The translations under genes were made by a program, and so were the position numbers. Positions 1-8,500 of a DNA stretch of 13,944 bases are shown here, piece by piece. Numbering within the stretch: the stretch's first letter is position 1; every line of letters begins with the position of its first letter. The stretch is from NCBI GenBank assembly GCA_016763135.1, contig JAESUI010000223.1, forward strand, positions 1-13,944, in the 5' to 3' direction. The DNA comes from Flavobacteriales bacterium (GTDB taxonomy: Bacteria; Bacteroidota; Bacteroidia; Flavobacteriales_E; Vicingaceae). Below the pieces are notes generated by a model. That model saw nothing but the letters and a program-made list of their open reading frames with translations. It did no database searches and was not told the origin of the DNA.

Positions 1-618
1 AAATCTACAATAGATTTAATTCCATCATCAGCAAAAAGTGCTAGTCTAAAATTATTAGATATAGGTTGTGGTGAAGGGCATTTTACAGATGTCATTAAAA
101 AAGAATTTGTCAATTTTGAAGTTCATGGGTTAGATTACTCAGTCTCTGCAATTGATTACGCTTATAAAACATATAAAGCTGTCAATTTTATAACGGCTAA
201 TGCGTACCACCCACCTTACCAAAATGAATATTTTGATATTGTAGTTTGCAATAATTTATGGGAACATGTACCAGACCCTCTTCAAATGTTAAGGGCAATG
301 AAACGAGTTTTAAAACCAAATGGATTATTGATTATTTCAACACCAAGTCGTTATCGTTTTTCAAATTTGATTAAGGTATTTTTTGGTAAAGAGATTGAAT
401 TTATGTCAACTTACCATGTTACAGAATACACAATTGGTCAGGTTAAAGAACAGTTGAGGTGGGAAGGATTTACAACAGAACGAGTTTACTCTCCACCAAT
501 ACCTGCGAGTAATTTTGTGTTTACAATTATTAAAGGAATCATGCGTGTGTTTATGAGTATCATTAATTCACATCACGTATTAGAGAGTACTGTGTTTTAT
601 GCTGCTAGAAAAAAATAA
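1..618 (+). CDS. Class I SAM-dependent methyltransferase, 5'-truncated by the window edge
   Basis: The frame is open from base 1, so the true start lies upstream and only 205 C-terminal residues are visible. The SAM-binding motif I is clear (LLDIGCGEGHF, visible residues 18-28). It is followed by the acidic post-I loop GLDYS (D45) and the motif FDIVVCNNLWEHVPDP (about 78-93), then MKRVLKPNGLLIISTP, the usual strand 5 region of the Methyltransf_11/25 type. The fold and SAM use are therefore well supported. The acceptor is not: relatives act on sugars, lipids, quinones or small molecules. The next gene, a heparinase II/III-like protein 6 nt downstream in the same frame, suggests a glycan or exopolysaccharide context, which is inference. 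The stop is TAA at 616-618. Confidence 0.9.
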   Translation, partial: KSTIDLIPSSAKSASLKLLDIGCGEGHFTDVIKKEFVNFEVHGLDYSVSAIDYAYKTYKAVNFITANAYHPPYQNEYFDIVVCNNLWEHVPDPLQMLRAMKRVLKPNGLLIISTPSRYRFSNLIKVFFGKEIEFMSTYHVTEYTIGQVKEQLRWEGFTTERVYSPPIPASNFVFTIIKGIMRVFMSIINSHHVLESTVFYAARKK

Positions 619-624
619 TCTGAT

Positions 625-2472
625 TTGAGTAACTTAAAAAAAGCCAAACAACTTCCTTTTAATGTTCTTGTAAAGAGGGCGATAAAGAGAGTGTTTCCTA
701 CTCAAAAAATAGATTATACGGCTCAAGACCTTAGGAAATCAGCTTCTAATTATACATTAAATTCTTTGTTAGATGTTTCTGGACTTAAATGTTCTGTTAG
801 TGGAGAGGTAATACAACATTACATTAATCATGAATTTGATTTGTTAGGGAGTGGTTGGTTGAGTAGAAATAGAACCAAGGAATTGGAATTAGATGCTGAA
901 CATCATTTTTTTGCCGAAAAACTATTCAAATACATTACTGATGATTACCAATTTATTAATTGGCAATTGGATGTAAGGAGTGGCTTTCAGTTTAACGATA
1001 AAAAACAGTTTGATGATCAAACAATAGATCAGTCAAAAAATGTTGACGTTAAAAATTGTTGGGAATTAGGTCGTTTACAACATCTTCCACAGATGGCTTT
1101 TGTTGCAATTGATGCTCAAAATAAAATTGAATTAGTTCAAGAATTTAAAAATCAGAGTTTAGATTTTATTGTTTCTAATCCAGTAGGTATGGGAGTTCAA
1201 TGGGCTTGTGCAATGGATGTGGGAATTAGAGTTAGTAATTTATTGGTAGCTTATGATGTTTTTAAACAAGTAGACTCAACAAATTTATTGAATGATGAGT
1301 TTACATTAATTTTTACAGATTCAATCCATCGTCATGCAGAATTTATCGATAATCATTTAGAATATAAAGAAGGCGCAGCAGGAAATCATTATTTGTTTAA
1401 TCTAGTTGGGTTATTATTTGCAGCCAATTATTTATCTCAAAAAGAGGAAACAATATTATGGAGAGAGTTTGCTGAGCAACAAATAGAAAATGAGTTTCAT
1501 AAACAGTTTTTTGCTGATGGAGGAAATTTTGAAGGTTCAACAACCTATCATTGTTTAAGTGCTGAGGCTATACTCTATGCAACAGCCTTAATGCTTAGAA
1601 ATGGAAAGAAACTTAACCAAGGTTATATTAGTTTATTGGGTAAATCAGCTCAATTTATTAAAGATATCATCAAGTTAAATGGTGAAATTCCTCAGTTTGG
1701 AGATAATGATAGTGGTAGACTGTTTAATTTTTCTGACAATAGTTTATTGAACTATGAACCATTACTGGCTGGATTTTCAGGTTTGTTTGGACGTGATGAT
1801 AATCTCAATATAGAGAAGACGATAATTGAACAAATATCAAAAAATAATAAGTTAGAATCACCAAGCACAAAACAAAAAAAGAAACATCAAATTCGAAATG
1901 CTAAGCATCAGCTACAAATACCTTCAACCACAGAGATTAAATTCCAATCTGATATTAGTTTAGAGGAGGTTAAGTTATTCGCTTATGCAGATTTTGGTAT
2001 TTATGTCTTCAAATCAAATAACTTTTATTTGGCGATAAGTGCAATTTCAAATAAAAATATGCATCACAGTTGGGGTCATGTACACAACGATAAGCTTTCT
2101 TTCGATTTACAAATAAAAGGTAAAGACTTGGTTAAAGATCCAGGTACTTATTCGTACTCTGCTTTTCCTGAAAAAAGGAATGAATTTAGGAGTGTTAAGG
2201 GGCATCATGGAATAGTTGTAAAAGGAATAGAACAGAATAAAGCGATTGATTTATTCTATTTAGAGAGAGAAGTGAAGTGCCAAGTTCTGGAGATTCAAGA
2301 TTTATCAATCACACTTCAAGCAAATTATTATGGGGTGGAGCATATTCGAAAATTCACAATTTTAGCCAATCAATTAATTATTACAGATTATTGCAATAAA
2401 CCATTTAAAGTAAACATCAATAAATTTGAAGAATATTCACCAAATTATGGAGTGATTCAAAAAACACACTAA
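625..2472 (+). CDS. Heparinase II/III family protein (polysaccharide lyase-like)
   Basis: This 615-residue protein fits the heparinase II/III family: an alpha/alpha-toroid N-terminal half and a beta-sandwich C-terminal half. Residues resembling the catalytic set are visible: GNHY (N254-H255), an FEGSTTYH segment with Y308, and WGHVHNDKLSFD with H485, H487 and D489, followed by KDLVKDPGTYSYS. Family members cleave uronic-acid polysaccharides by beta-elimination. A subset sits in bacterial surface-polysaccharide clusters beside methyltransferases and glycosyltransferases, as here. No signal peptide is visible, so action inside the cell or during biosynthesis is more likely than scavenging of external glycans (inference). 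The start is TTG at 625. The upstream in-frame stop is the methyltransferase TAA, and the first internal Met is near residue 157, inside conserved sequence, so an ATG start is not possible. The leader is A-rich with no Shine-Dalgarno. The stop overlaps the next start by 1 nt (TAATG). The substrate is unknown. Confidence 0.85.
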   Translation: MSNLKKAKQLPFNVLVKRAIKRVFPTQKIDYTAQDLRKSASNYTLNSLLDVSGLKCSVSGEVIQHYINHEFDLLGSGWLSRNRTKELELDAEHHFFAEKLFKYITDDYQFINWQLDVRSGFQFNDKKQFDDQTIDQSKNVDVKNCWELGRLQHLPQMAFVAIDAQNKIELVQEFKNQSLDFIVSNPVGMGVQWACAMDVGIRVSNLLVAYDVFKQVDSTNLLNDEFTLIFTDSIHRHAEFIDNHLEYKEGAAGNHYLFNLVGLLFAANYLSQKEETILWREFAEQQIENEFHKQFFADGGNFEGSTTYHCLSAEAILYATALMLRNGKKLNQGYISLLGKSAQFIKDIIKLNGEIPQFGDNDSGRLFNFSDNSLLNYEPLLAGFSGLFGRDDNLNIEKTIIEQISKNNKLESPSTKQKKKHQIRNAKHQLQIPSTTEIKFQSDISLEEVKLFAYADFGIYVFKSNNFYLAISAISNKNMHHSWGHVHNDKLSFDLQIKGKDLVKDPGTYSYSAFPEKRNEFRSVKGHHGIVVKGIEQNKAIDLFYLEREVKCQVLEIQDLSITLQANYYGVEHIRKFTILANQLIITDYCNKPFKVNINKFEEYSPNYGVIQKTH

Positions 2473-3710
2473 TGAAAACTCCTTGGTATAAGCTGTTAGG
2501 CCCTGGGTTGTTGTATGCAGGTGCCGCAATAGGAGTTTCTCATTTAGTACAATCAACAAGGGCAGGAGCAGAGTTTGGTTATGGTCTAGTATGGGCTGTA
2601 CTACTAGCCAACTTTTTAAAGTACCCATTTTTTGAAATGGGCCCGAGATACGCTGCAAGTACAGGTAAAAGTTTGCTCTATGGTTACCAAGCTTTAGGTA
2701 AATGGTCGCTTTACTTGTATCTGATTATCACTGTAAGTACCATGTTTATTATTCAATCTGCTGTAACAGTAGTAACAGCAGGGTTAGTTAGTGAAATAAC
2801 AGGGTTAACTTTTGATCCTTGGATAATTTCCTCTGGCTTGTTAGCTGTTTGTTTAGGAATATTATTAATCGGTAAATTCTCTTTTTTAGACAAGACAATG
2901 AAATTGATAATATTAATATTATCAGTTACAACAGTAGTTGCATTTGCTTTTTCGCTTTTAGGAACACCAGAACAATACACCATGTATTTGACTACTTTTT
3001 CATTTTCAGATAATACCAATGTATTGTTTTTAATTGCTTTGATGGGCTGGATGCCTGCGCCATTAGATATTTCGGTTTGGCACTCAGTTTGGGCAGTTGA
3101 AAAAAGTAAGGAAGTGAATGAGAGAATTCCTTTAAAGGCTGCTTTGCTCGATTTTAAAATAGGTTATTGGGGAACCTTATTTTTGGCTTTGTGCTTTGTA
3201 GGATTGGGAGCTTCTACTATTTACGGAACAGGAATTGAATTAGAAGCAAGCGGAGGTGGTTTTGCCAAACAATTATTAGGAATTTACACCAAAAATTTGG
3301 GTGATTGGTCGTACTTTATAATTGCTATTGCAGCATTTGCAACTATGTTTAGTACTACGCTAACTTGTTTAGATGCTTTTCCGAGAGTGTTAAGCCCTAC
3401 TACACAAATGATAGGGAATTCAGAAAGTAAGAACTCGAATAAACTCTATTGGATTTGGATTTTAGTAGTAGTAATAGGGACTGTTATTATTCTTTCATTT
3501 TTCTTAACCAATATGAAAACAATGGTAGATTTTGCTACTAAAGTAGCATTCATTACTTCACCAATTTTAGCTATACTAAACTATCTCGTTATTCATGGTA
3601 AAACAATGCCTAAAGAAAATAGACCAGGTTTATTTTTAAAGCTATTGAGTTGGTTAGGAATGACTTACCTTGTTGGATTTAGTATATATTTTCTGTATCT
3701 TACTATTTAA
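2472..3710 (+). CDS. Nramp-like divalent metal transporter family protein lacking the DPGN/MPHN motifs
   Basis: This is a 412-residue polytopic membrane protein with about 11 hydrophobic segments. Its first helix, GPGLLYAGAAIGVSHLVQS and then TRAGAEFGY, aligns without gaps to the Nramp helix 1 pattern (GP..., DPGN, ...QAG...FGY). However, GVSH (residues 21-24) stands where DPGN, which supplies the metal-binding Asp and Asn, is expected. In the helix 6 region, GWMPAPLDISVWHS (192-205) stands in place of the canonical MPHN segment. So the scaffold is Nramp/SLC11-like, but the known Mn2+/Fe2+ ligands are absent and the substrate should not be assumed. It starts at the ATG overlapping the heparinase stop (TAATG), so it is probably translationally coupled to the glycan genes, an odd functional pairing. 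It is located in the inner membrane. No regulatory site of its own was seen. Confidence 0.82.
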   Translation: MKTPWYKLLGPGLLYAGAAIGVSHLVQSTRAGAEFGYGLVWAVLLANFLKYPFFEMGPRYAASTGKSLLYGYQALGKWSLYLYLIITVSTMFIIQSAVTVVTAGLVSEITGLTFDPWIISSGLLAVCLGILLIGKFSFLDKTMKLIILILSVTTVVAFAFSLLGTPEQYTMYLTTFSFSDNTNVLFLIALMGWMPAPLDISVWHSVWAVEKSKEVNERIPLKAALLDFKIGYWGTLFLALCFVGLGASTIYGTGIELEASGGGFAKQLLGIYTKNLGDWSYFIIAIAAFATMFSTTLTCLDAFPRVLSPTTQMIGNSESKNSNKLYWIWILVVVIGTVIILSFFLTNMKTMVDFATKVAFITSPILAILNYLVIHGKTMPKENRPGLFLKLLSWLGMTYLVGFSIYFLYLTI

Positions 3711-3748
3711 TATTTTAGGAATAATTTTTGTAACAATGCAAAAAAAAT

Positions 3749-3769
3749 ATGGAATTGAAACAATTTCAT
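3749..3769 (+). other. Small hairpin between the Nramp-like gene and the MuiA-like gene
   Basis: ATGGAATTG and CAATTTCAT form a 9-bp stem (one G-T wobble) around an AAA loop, in the 91-nt gap. It follows an A-tract and has no downstream T-run, so it is a poor match to an intrinsic terminator. It may be a leader structure or an RNA end for the upstream operon, or it may be chance in A/T-rich DNA. Confidence 0.3.
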
Positions 3770-3801
3770 CATCTTCTAATTGAATTAAAAAAAAGCAAGC
3801 T

Positions 3802-5511
3802 ATGAGAAAGATTATCTACTTACTGTGTTTTACATTAATGTTTCAAACAGGATGGACACAAAATGAAAAAGTTAAAAAAGTAACCACCAAAATTAAATCA
3901 GCAATAATATATTTAGATGGAGCTGAAATACATAGGGCTAAAAAAGTAACCTTAGAAAAGGGCAGGACCAAAGTTGTTTTTACGGGATTGTCGCCTAAGT
4001 TTAATCCAACAAATATACAGGTTACAACAACAAATGATATTGAGTTGTTGGCTATCTCTCATCGAATAGATTACCTGACTAATGTAAATGAAAAGCCTAA
4101 AGTATTAAAGCTAAAAGATTCATTGGAATTAATTCAGCAAAAGAATATTGCCTTTAACAATGATAAAGATGCTTATTTAAATGAGAAAGATATGATGTTG
4201 CAAAACAAGAGGATAGGGGGGAGTGATAAAGGAGTTTCGATTGCTGAATTGAAACTGGCTGCAGATTTTTTTCGTTCAAGAATTATGGAAATAAATAAAG
4301 CAAAGGCTAAAATTGATAGAGGTGAAGCTAAAAACAATAAGATTATTAATAGAATTAAGAATGAGTTATATCAACTCAATGCAAAGGCAACTTATTCTAG
4401 AGGAGAAATTACCCTGTTGTTAAATACTGAAGTATCAAAATCAACCGAAATTGATTTAAAATATATTGTAAGTAATGCTGGCTGGACTCCATCTTATGAC
4501 ATTAGAGCAGAAGACATTAATAAACCAATCAACTTAGAGTATAAAGCTTTTGTTTACAATAATACAGATATAGATTGGGAAAATATCAACTTTAAATTAT
4601 CTACTGCAAATCCTACATTAAGTGCAACACAACCTAAAATGTTACCTTGGTACTTAAATTATAAAACTGCAAATATGTATAAAAGTTCAAAGAAAAAAAG
4701 TTCTTACAATATGTATCAGCAAAAGAGTTTATCACAGCAAGAAGTTTACTTTAAAGATGGCGCAATGAATGCAGATGGATTAACGAACAATGCATACTTT
4801 AACGGGAATATTAATGTCCCAGTTAACATTCCTGTATCGTATTTTGAGACGATTTATGTGCCTGAGCTAAGTGCAGAGTTTGAGATCAAAAAGGCATATA
4901 CAATTCCTTCAGATGATAAACCATACATCGTTGATGTGGTAGAATATGAATTACCAGCATTATATAAGTACTATGCAGTACCAAAGATGGAAAGAGATGT
5001 GTTTTTAATGGCTAGAATTCCAAATTGGCAAGAATTAAACTTGATTGAAGGAACAGCAAACATTTACTTTGGAGGAACATTTGTTGGGAAATCATACATT
5101 CAAACAAGAAACGTGAGTGACACATTAGATATTTCTTTAGGAAGAGACAAAAAAGTGATGATTACAAGAACTAAAATGAAAGATTTTAGTTCTAAAAAAG
5201 TGATAGGATCTAATAGAAAAGAAACACATTCATATAGAATGATAGTTAAGAATAATCGAAAAGTACCTATAAATATAGAGGTGCTAGATCAGCTTCCAGT
5301 TTCTCAAGATAGTGACATAGAGGTTTCTGCGGTAGAAATTTCTAAAGCTAAAAAGAATGATTTAACGGGGGAATTAAAGTGGGTATATAAAATTGAACCA
5401 GGTCAAAGTCAGACAATAGATTTAACTTTTACTGTAAAGTACCCTAAGAGTAAACCTATAAAAATTAGTACTTCAAAGTATAAATCACAAAGAGCAAGGA
5501 ATAAATTTTAA
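3802..5511 (+). CDS. Secreted DUF4140/DUF4139 protein, mucoidy inhibitor MuiA-like family
   Basis: This 569-residue protein begins with a Sec signal peptide (MRKIIYLLCFTLMFQTGWTQ, 1-20), so it is exported. Residues about 30-70 carry the DUF4140 signature (SAIIYLDGAEIHRAKKVTL, then KVVFTGLSP). Residues about 105-205 are charged and helical, probably a coiled coil. From about 220 onward is DUF4139, opened by VSNAGWTPSYDIRA and continuing to the C-terminus with a terminal beta-rich part. A Tyr/Lys/Ser/Met-rich, probably disordered insert lies at about 287-345 inside DUF4139. The family name comes from a mucoidy phenotype; its molecular role is not established. No type IX sorting domain or lipobox is visible, so the protein is probably periplasmic. 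The gene has its own 91-nt leader and is followed by a promoter, so it may be a single-gene unit. The start ATG follows an A-rich stretch without a Shine-Dalgarno. Confidence 0.88.
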   Translation: MRKIIYLLCFTLMFQTGWTQNEKVKKVTTKIKSAIIYLDGAEIHRAKKVTLEKGRTKVVFTGLSPKFNPTNIQVTTTNDIELLAISHRIDYLTNVNEKPKVLKLKDSLELIQQKNIAFNNDKDAYLNEKDMMLQNKRIGGSDKGVSIAELKLAADFFRSRIMEINKAKAKIDRGEAKNNKIINRIKNELYQLNAKATYSRGEITLLLNTEVSKSTEIDLKYIVSNAGWTPSYDIRAEDINKPINLEYKAFVYNNTDIDWENINFKLSTANPTLSATQPKMLPWYLNYKTANMYKSSKKKSSYNMYQQKSLSQQEVYFKDGAMNADGLTNNAYFNGNINVPVNIPVSYFETIYVPELSAEFEIKKAYTIPSDDKPYIVDVVEYELPALYKYYAVPKMERDVFLMARIPNWQELNLIEGTANIYFGGTFVGKSYIQTRNVSDTLDISLGRDKKVMITRTKMKDFSSKKVIGSNRKETHSYRMIVKNNRKVPINIEVLDQLPVSQDSDIEVSAVEISKAKKNDLTGELKWVYKIEPGQSQTIDLTFTVKYPKSKPIKISTSKYKSQRARNKF

Positions 5512-5521
5512 TCTTTATTTA

Positions 5522-5554
5522 TTTGACGAAAATCATAGAATAACTGTACCTTTT
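5522..5554 (+). promoter_or_regulatory. Bacteroidota-type promoter for the PKD/PorE-like/PorP operon
   Basis: A TTTG element at 5522-5525 is followed by a 21-nt spacer and TACCTTTT at 5547-5554. This matches the Bacteroidota primary sigma factor pattern (TTTG near -33, TAnnTTTG near -7) with one mismatch in the last base. Transcription would begin near 5560, giving a leader of about 20 nt before the ATG at 5580. The position in the 68-nt gap upstream of a three-gene unit supports it. It is predicted from pattern only. Confidence 0.5.
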
Positions 5555-5579
5555 TTAGCATTTTTACGTACTATTAATA

Positions 5580-8500
5580 ATGCTAAAAAAGTACAGTTTT
5601 TATATACTCCTTGTTTTATTCTCCTTTACTGGAATTAAATCTTCTGTAGCTCAATGCCCACAGTTGTTAGATGGATTGGGTGTTTTTGGTAATAATCCTT
5701 ATTGGATAAGCTGTACTGGAGGTAATTTCTTTTTGTTTCTTCAGCCTGATATTGCTGTTGGGAATTATACTATCAACTGGGGCGATGGTTCTCCAAATGA
5801 TAATGGGGCGAGTATAATACCTCCTGCTTTTATTACTCACTTGTACAATTCTACAGTTGATACATTTATTGTAACGTTGACTGATAACTCTAATGGTTGT
5901 GTAGTTACTGGAGTTGTAGTAATGGAACAAGTACCAACAGCTTCTATTGTTATTCCTTTTGGAGACCCTATAAATGGATGTGCCCCAGCTTCATTTAATT
6001 TTAATAACAACACACAAAATGTTTCTCAAACAACCAATTTTACTTGGGATTTTGGTGATGGTTCTCCTATTTTGTTTTTGGATGAAACCAATGCCGGACA
6101 AACCATTTCGCATGTTTATTTACCCGGAACAGTTAATTGTGATGTGGCAGTTATTTTAACTGCAGAAAATTACTGTAATCAAGGAAATCCATCTGTTAAC
6201 ACATTTTTCCCAATACAAGTTTGGGATATTGACGATGCTCAAATTACAGCTACAGATGTACTTTTATGTTACCCAGATACTATAGTAGATTTTACTAATA
6301 CTACTACAAGAAATTGTTTTGCAAATGGTAATACTGCTCAGCGTTATGAATGGTGGAATTTTGGTAATTATTGGGGGCAGGGACAAGATTCTATAATTGG
6401 TTGGCAACCTTGGGGCCCACCAAATAACCCACCAATTACAATGGCTTATCCTGGAATTGGAACTTATAATGTGATGTTAGTAGATAGTAGCTATTGTGGT
6501 TTAGATACTGCTTATATCACCATACAAATTGTGCCGCCACCAACTGCAGCGTTAACAATAAGTAAAGACACTATTTGTGAGGGAGAGACAGTAACTTTTG
6601 GTGATTTATCAGGAGGTGGAGCAAATGGTTATTCATGGAATTTTGGCGATGGAACAGGTTGGATTGCTTCTGGAGCGGGTGGTGTTTCTCATACTTATAA
6701 TTTTGCTGGAGATTATGTTATTCAATTTGCTGTTTTTATTACAGGAGGAACAGCAAGTTGTACTGATACAGCTACAATTCCTTTGCACGTATTACCTAGC
6801 CCTGTGGCCAATTTTAATTTTGATAACAATATGGGTTGTGATAGTATGACTGTTAATTATACTGATTTCTCTTCTGTTGATGCCGTAACTTGGCAATGGG
6901 ATTTTGATAATGGAAATTTTAGTAACCTTCAAAATCCGCCAGCACAATTCTATGGAGCACCAGGAAGTTATAATGTTCAATTAGATGTGAGTAGTATTAA
7001 TGGATGTATCAATTCCATTACTCAAGTGATTGATGTTTTTCAGTCACCAGTACCAGCATTTATTCCAACAAGTGTTTGTCAAAATGAAGTGGCCTCTTTT
7101 ACTGATCAGTCTACCAGTTCAGGAGGAGATCCAATAATTACTTGGAATTGGGATTTTGGAGATGGTAATTCTAGTACACAGCAAAATCCAACACACATTT
7201 ATACAACTACAGGTTCTGTTAGTGTTATTTTAGATGTTAGTACTGCTAATTGTTCGGCTTCAGATACTATTATAGTTACTGTGGAAACAGCTCCAACTGC
7301 AAATTACAATCCAGATGTCGTGGTTGGTTGTTCTCCTTTAGGAGTTAATTTCACGAATACATCTTCACTAAATGCAGTAAGTTTCTTTTGGGATTTTGGA
7401 GATGGAAATACATCAACAGCAACAAATCCAACATATACATTTATCAATAATTTTGGTGTAGATACTACATTTATTGTCACACTTATTTCTCAAACTACTT
7501 TTGGATGTTCGGATACTACATTTCAACTGATTACAGTTTATCCAAATCCTATTGCAGGGTTTACTAATGATGCAACGTTGGATTGCGCTCCACTTATTGT
7601 CAACTTTACCAATACTTCAATAGGAGCAGTAACTTACAGTTGGGATTTCGGTGATGGTTCTCCATTAGATAATTCAACAGACCCTACGCACACGTACAAC
7701 AATACAAGTTTATTTATTATAAATAATATTGTCACGTTAATTGCTACAAGTGCTAATGGTTGTTCAGACACTATTGTAGATAGTGTACTTGTTTTTCCTG
7801 AGCCTCAATTTGGATTTAATACTAACCCAGATTCAGGTTGCAGTCCTTTAATTGTTGTTTTCCCATCAGTTTTAGGAGCAGTACAATACCAGTGGGATTT
7901 TGGTGATGGTGTAACTGGAACCGGACCAACTCCAACACATACATATACCAATCCTGGACCGAATGATACAATATATATAGTTCAATTAATAGCTACGTCA
8001 CCATTTGGATGTACCGATACGTCTTATGGACAGGTCTTGGTGTTTCCTATTCCTACAGCAGCATTTACTCCCTTTCCAATAACTCAAGTTTTCCCAAGCT
8101 CTACAGTAGCTGTTACAGATAATTCAACTGGAGCCACAACTTATTTATGGGATTTTGGTGATGCTACACCGACATCAATATTACAAAATCCAAGCCCCCA
8201 TATTTATGGAACTTGGGGGAATTATATTATAACTTTAATAGTAAGTAATGGGAATTGTTTTGATACCATTACTCAAATGATAACAATAACTGCTCCACCA
8301 CCTATTGCTGATTTTCAAGGTCCATCACAAGGTTGTAGACCATTAATAGTTCAGTTTACTAATAATTCTCAATTTGCCGACACTTATTTGTGGGATTTTG
8401 GTGATGGAGGAACCTCTACTCAAACAGCACCGAGTTATACTTATTTCAGTCCAGGAATTTACACCGTTACTTTAACAGCTTCTGGTCCTGGAGGACAAGA

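Noticed and set aside
3722..3730. TAATTTTTG as a -7 box for the MuiA-like gene
   Set aside because: It has one T too many for TAnnTTTG, and the nearest TTG upstream (3673-3675) is 46 nt away, far outside the usual spacing.
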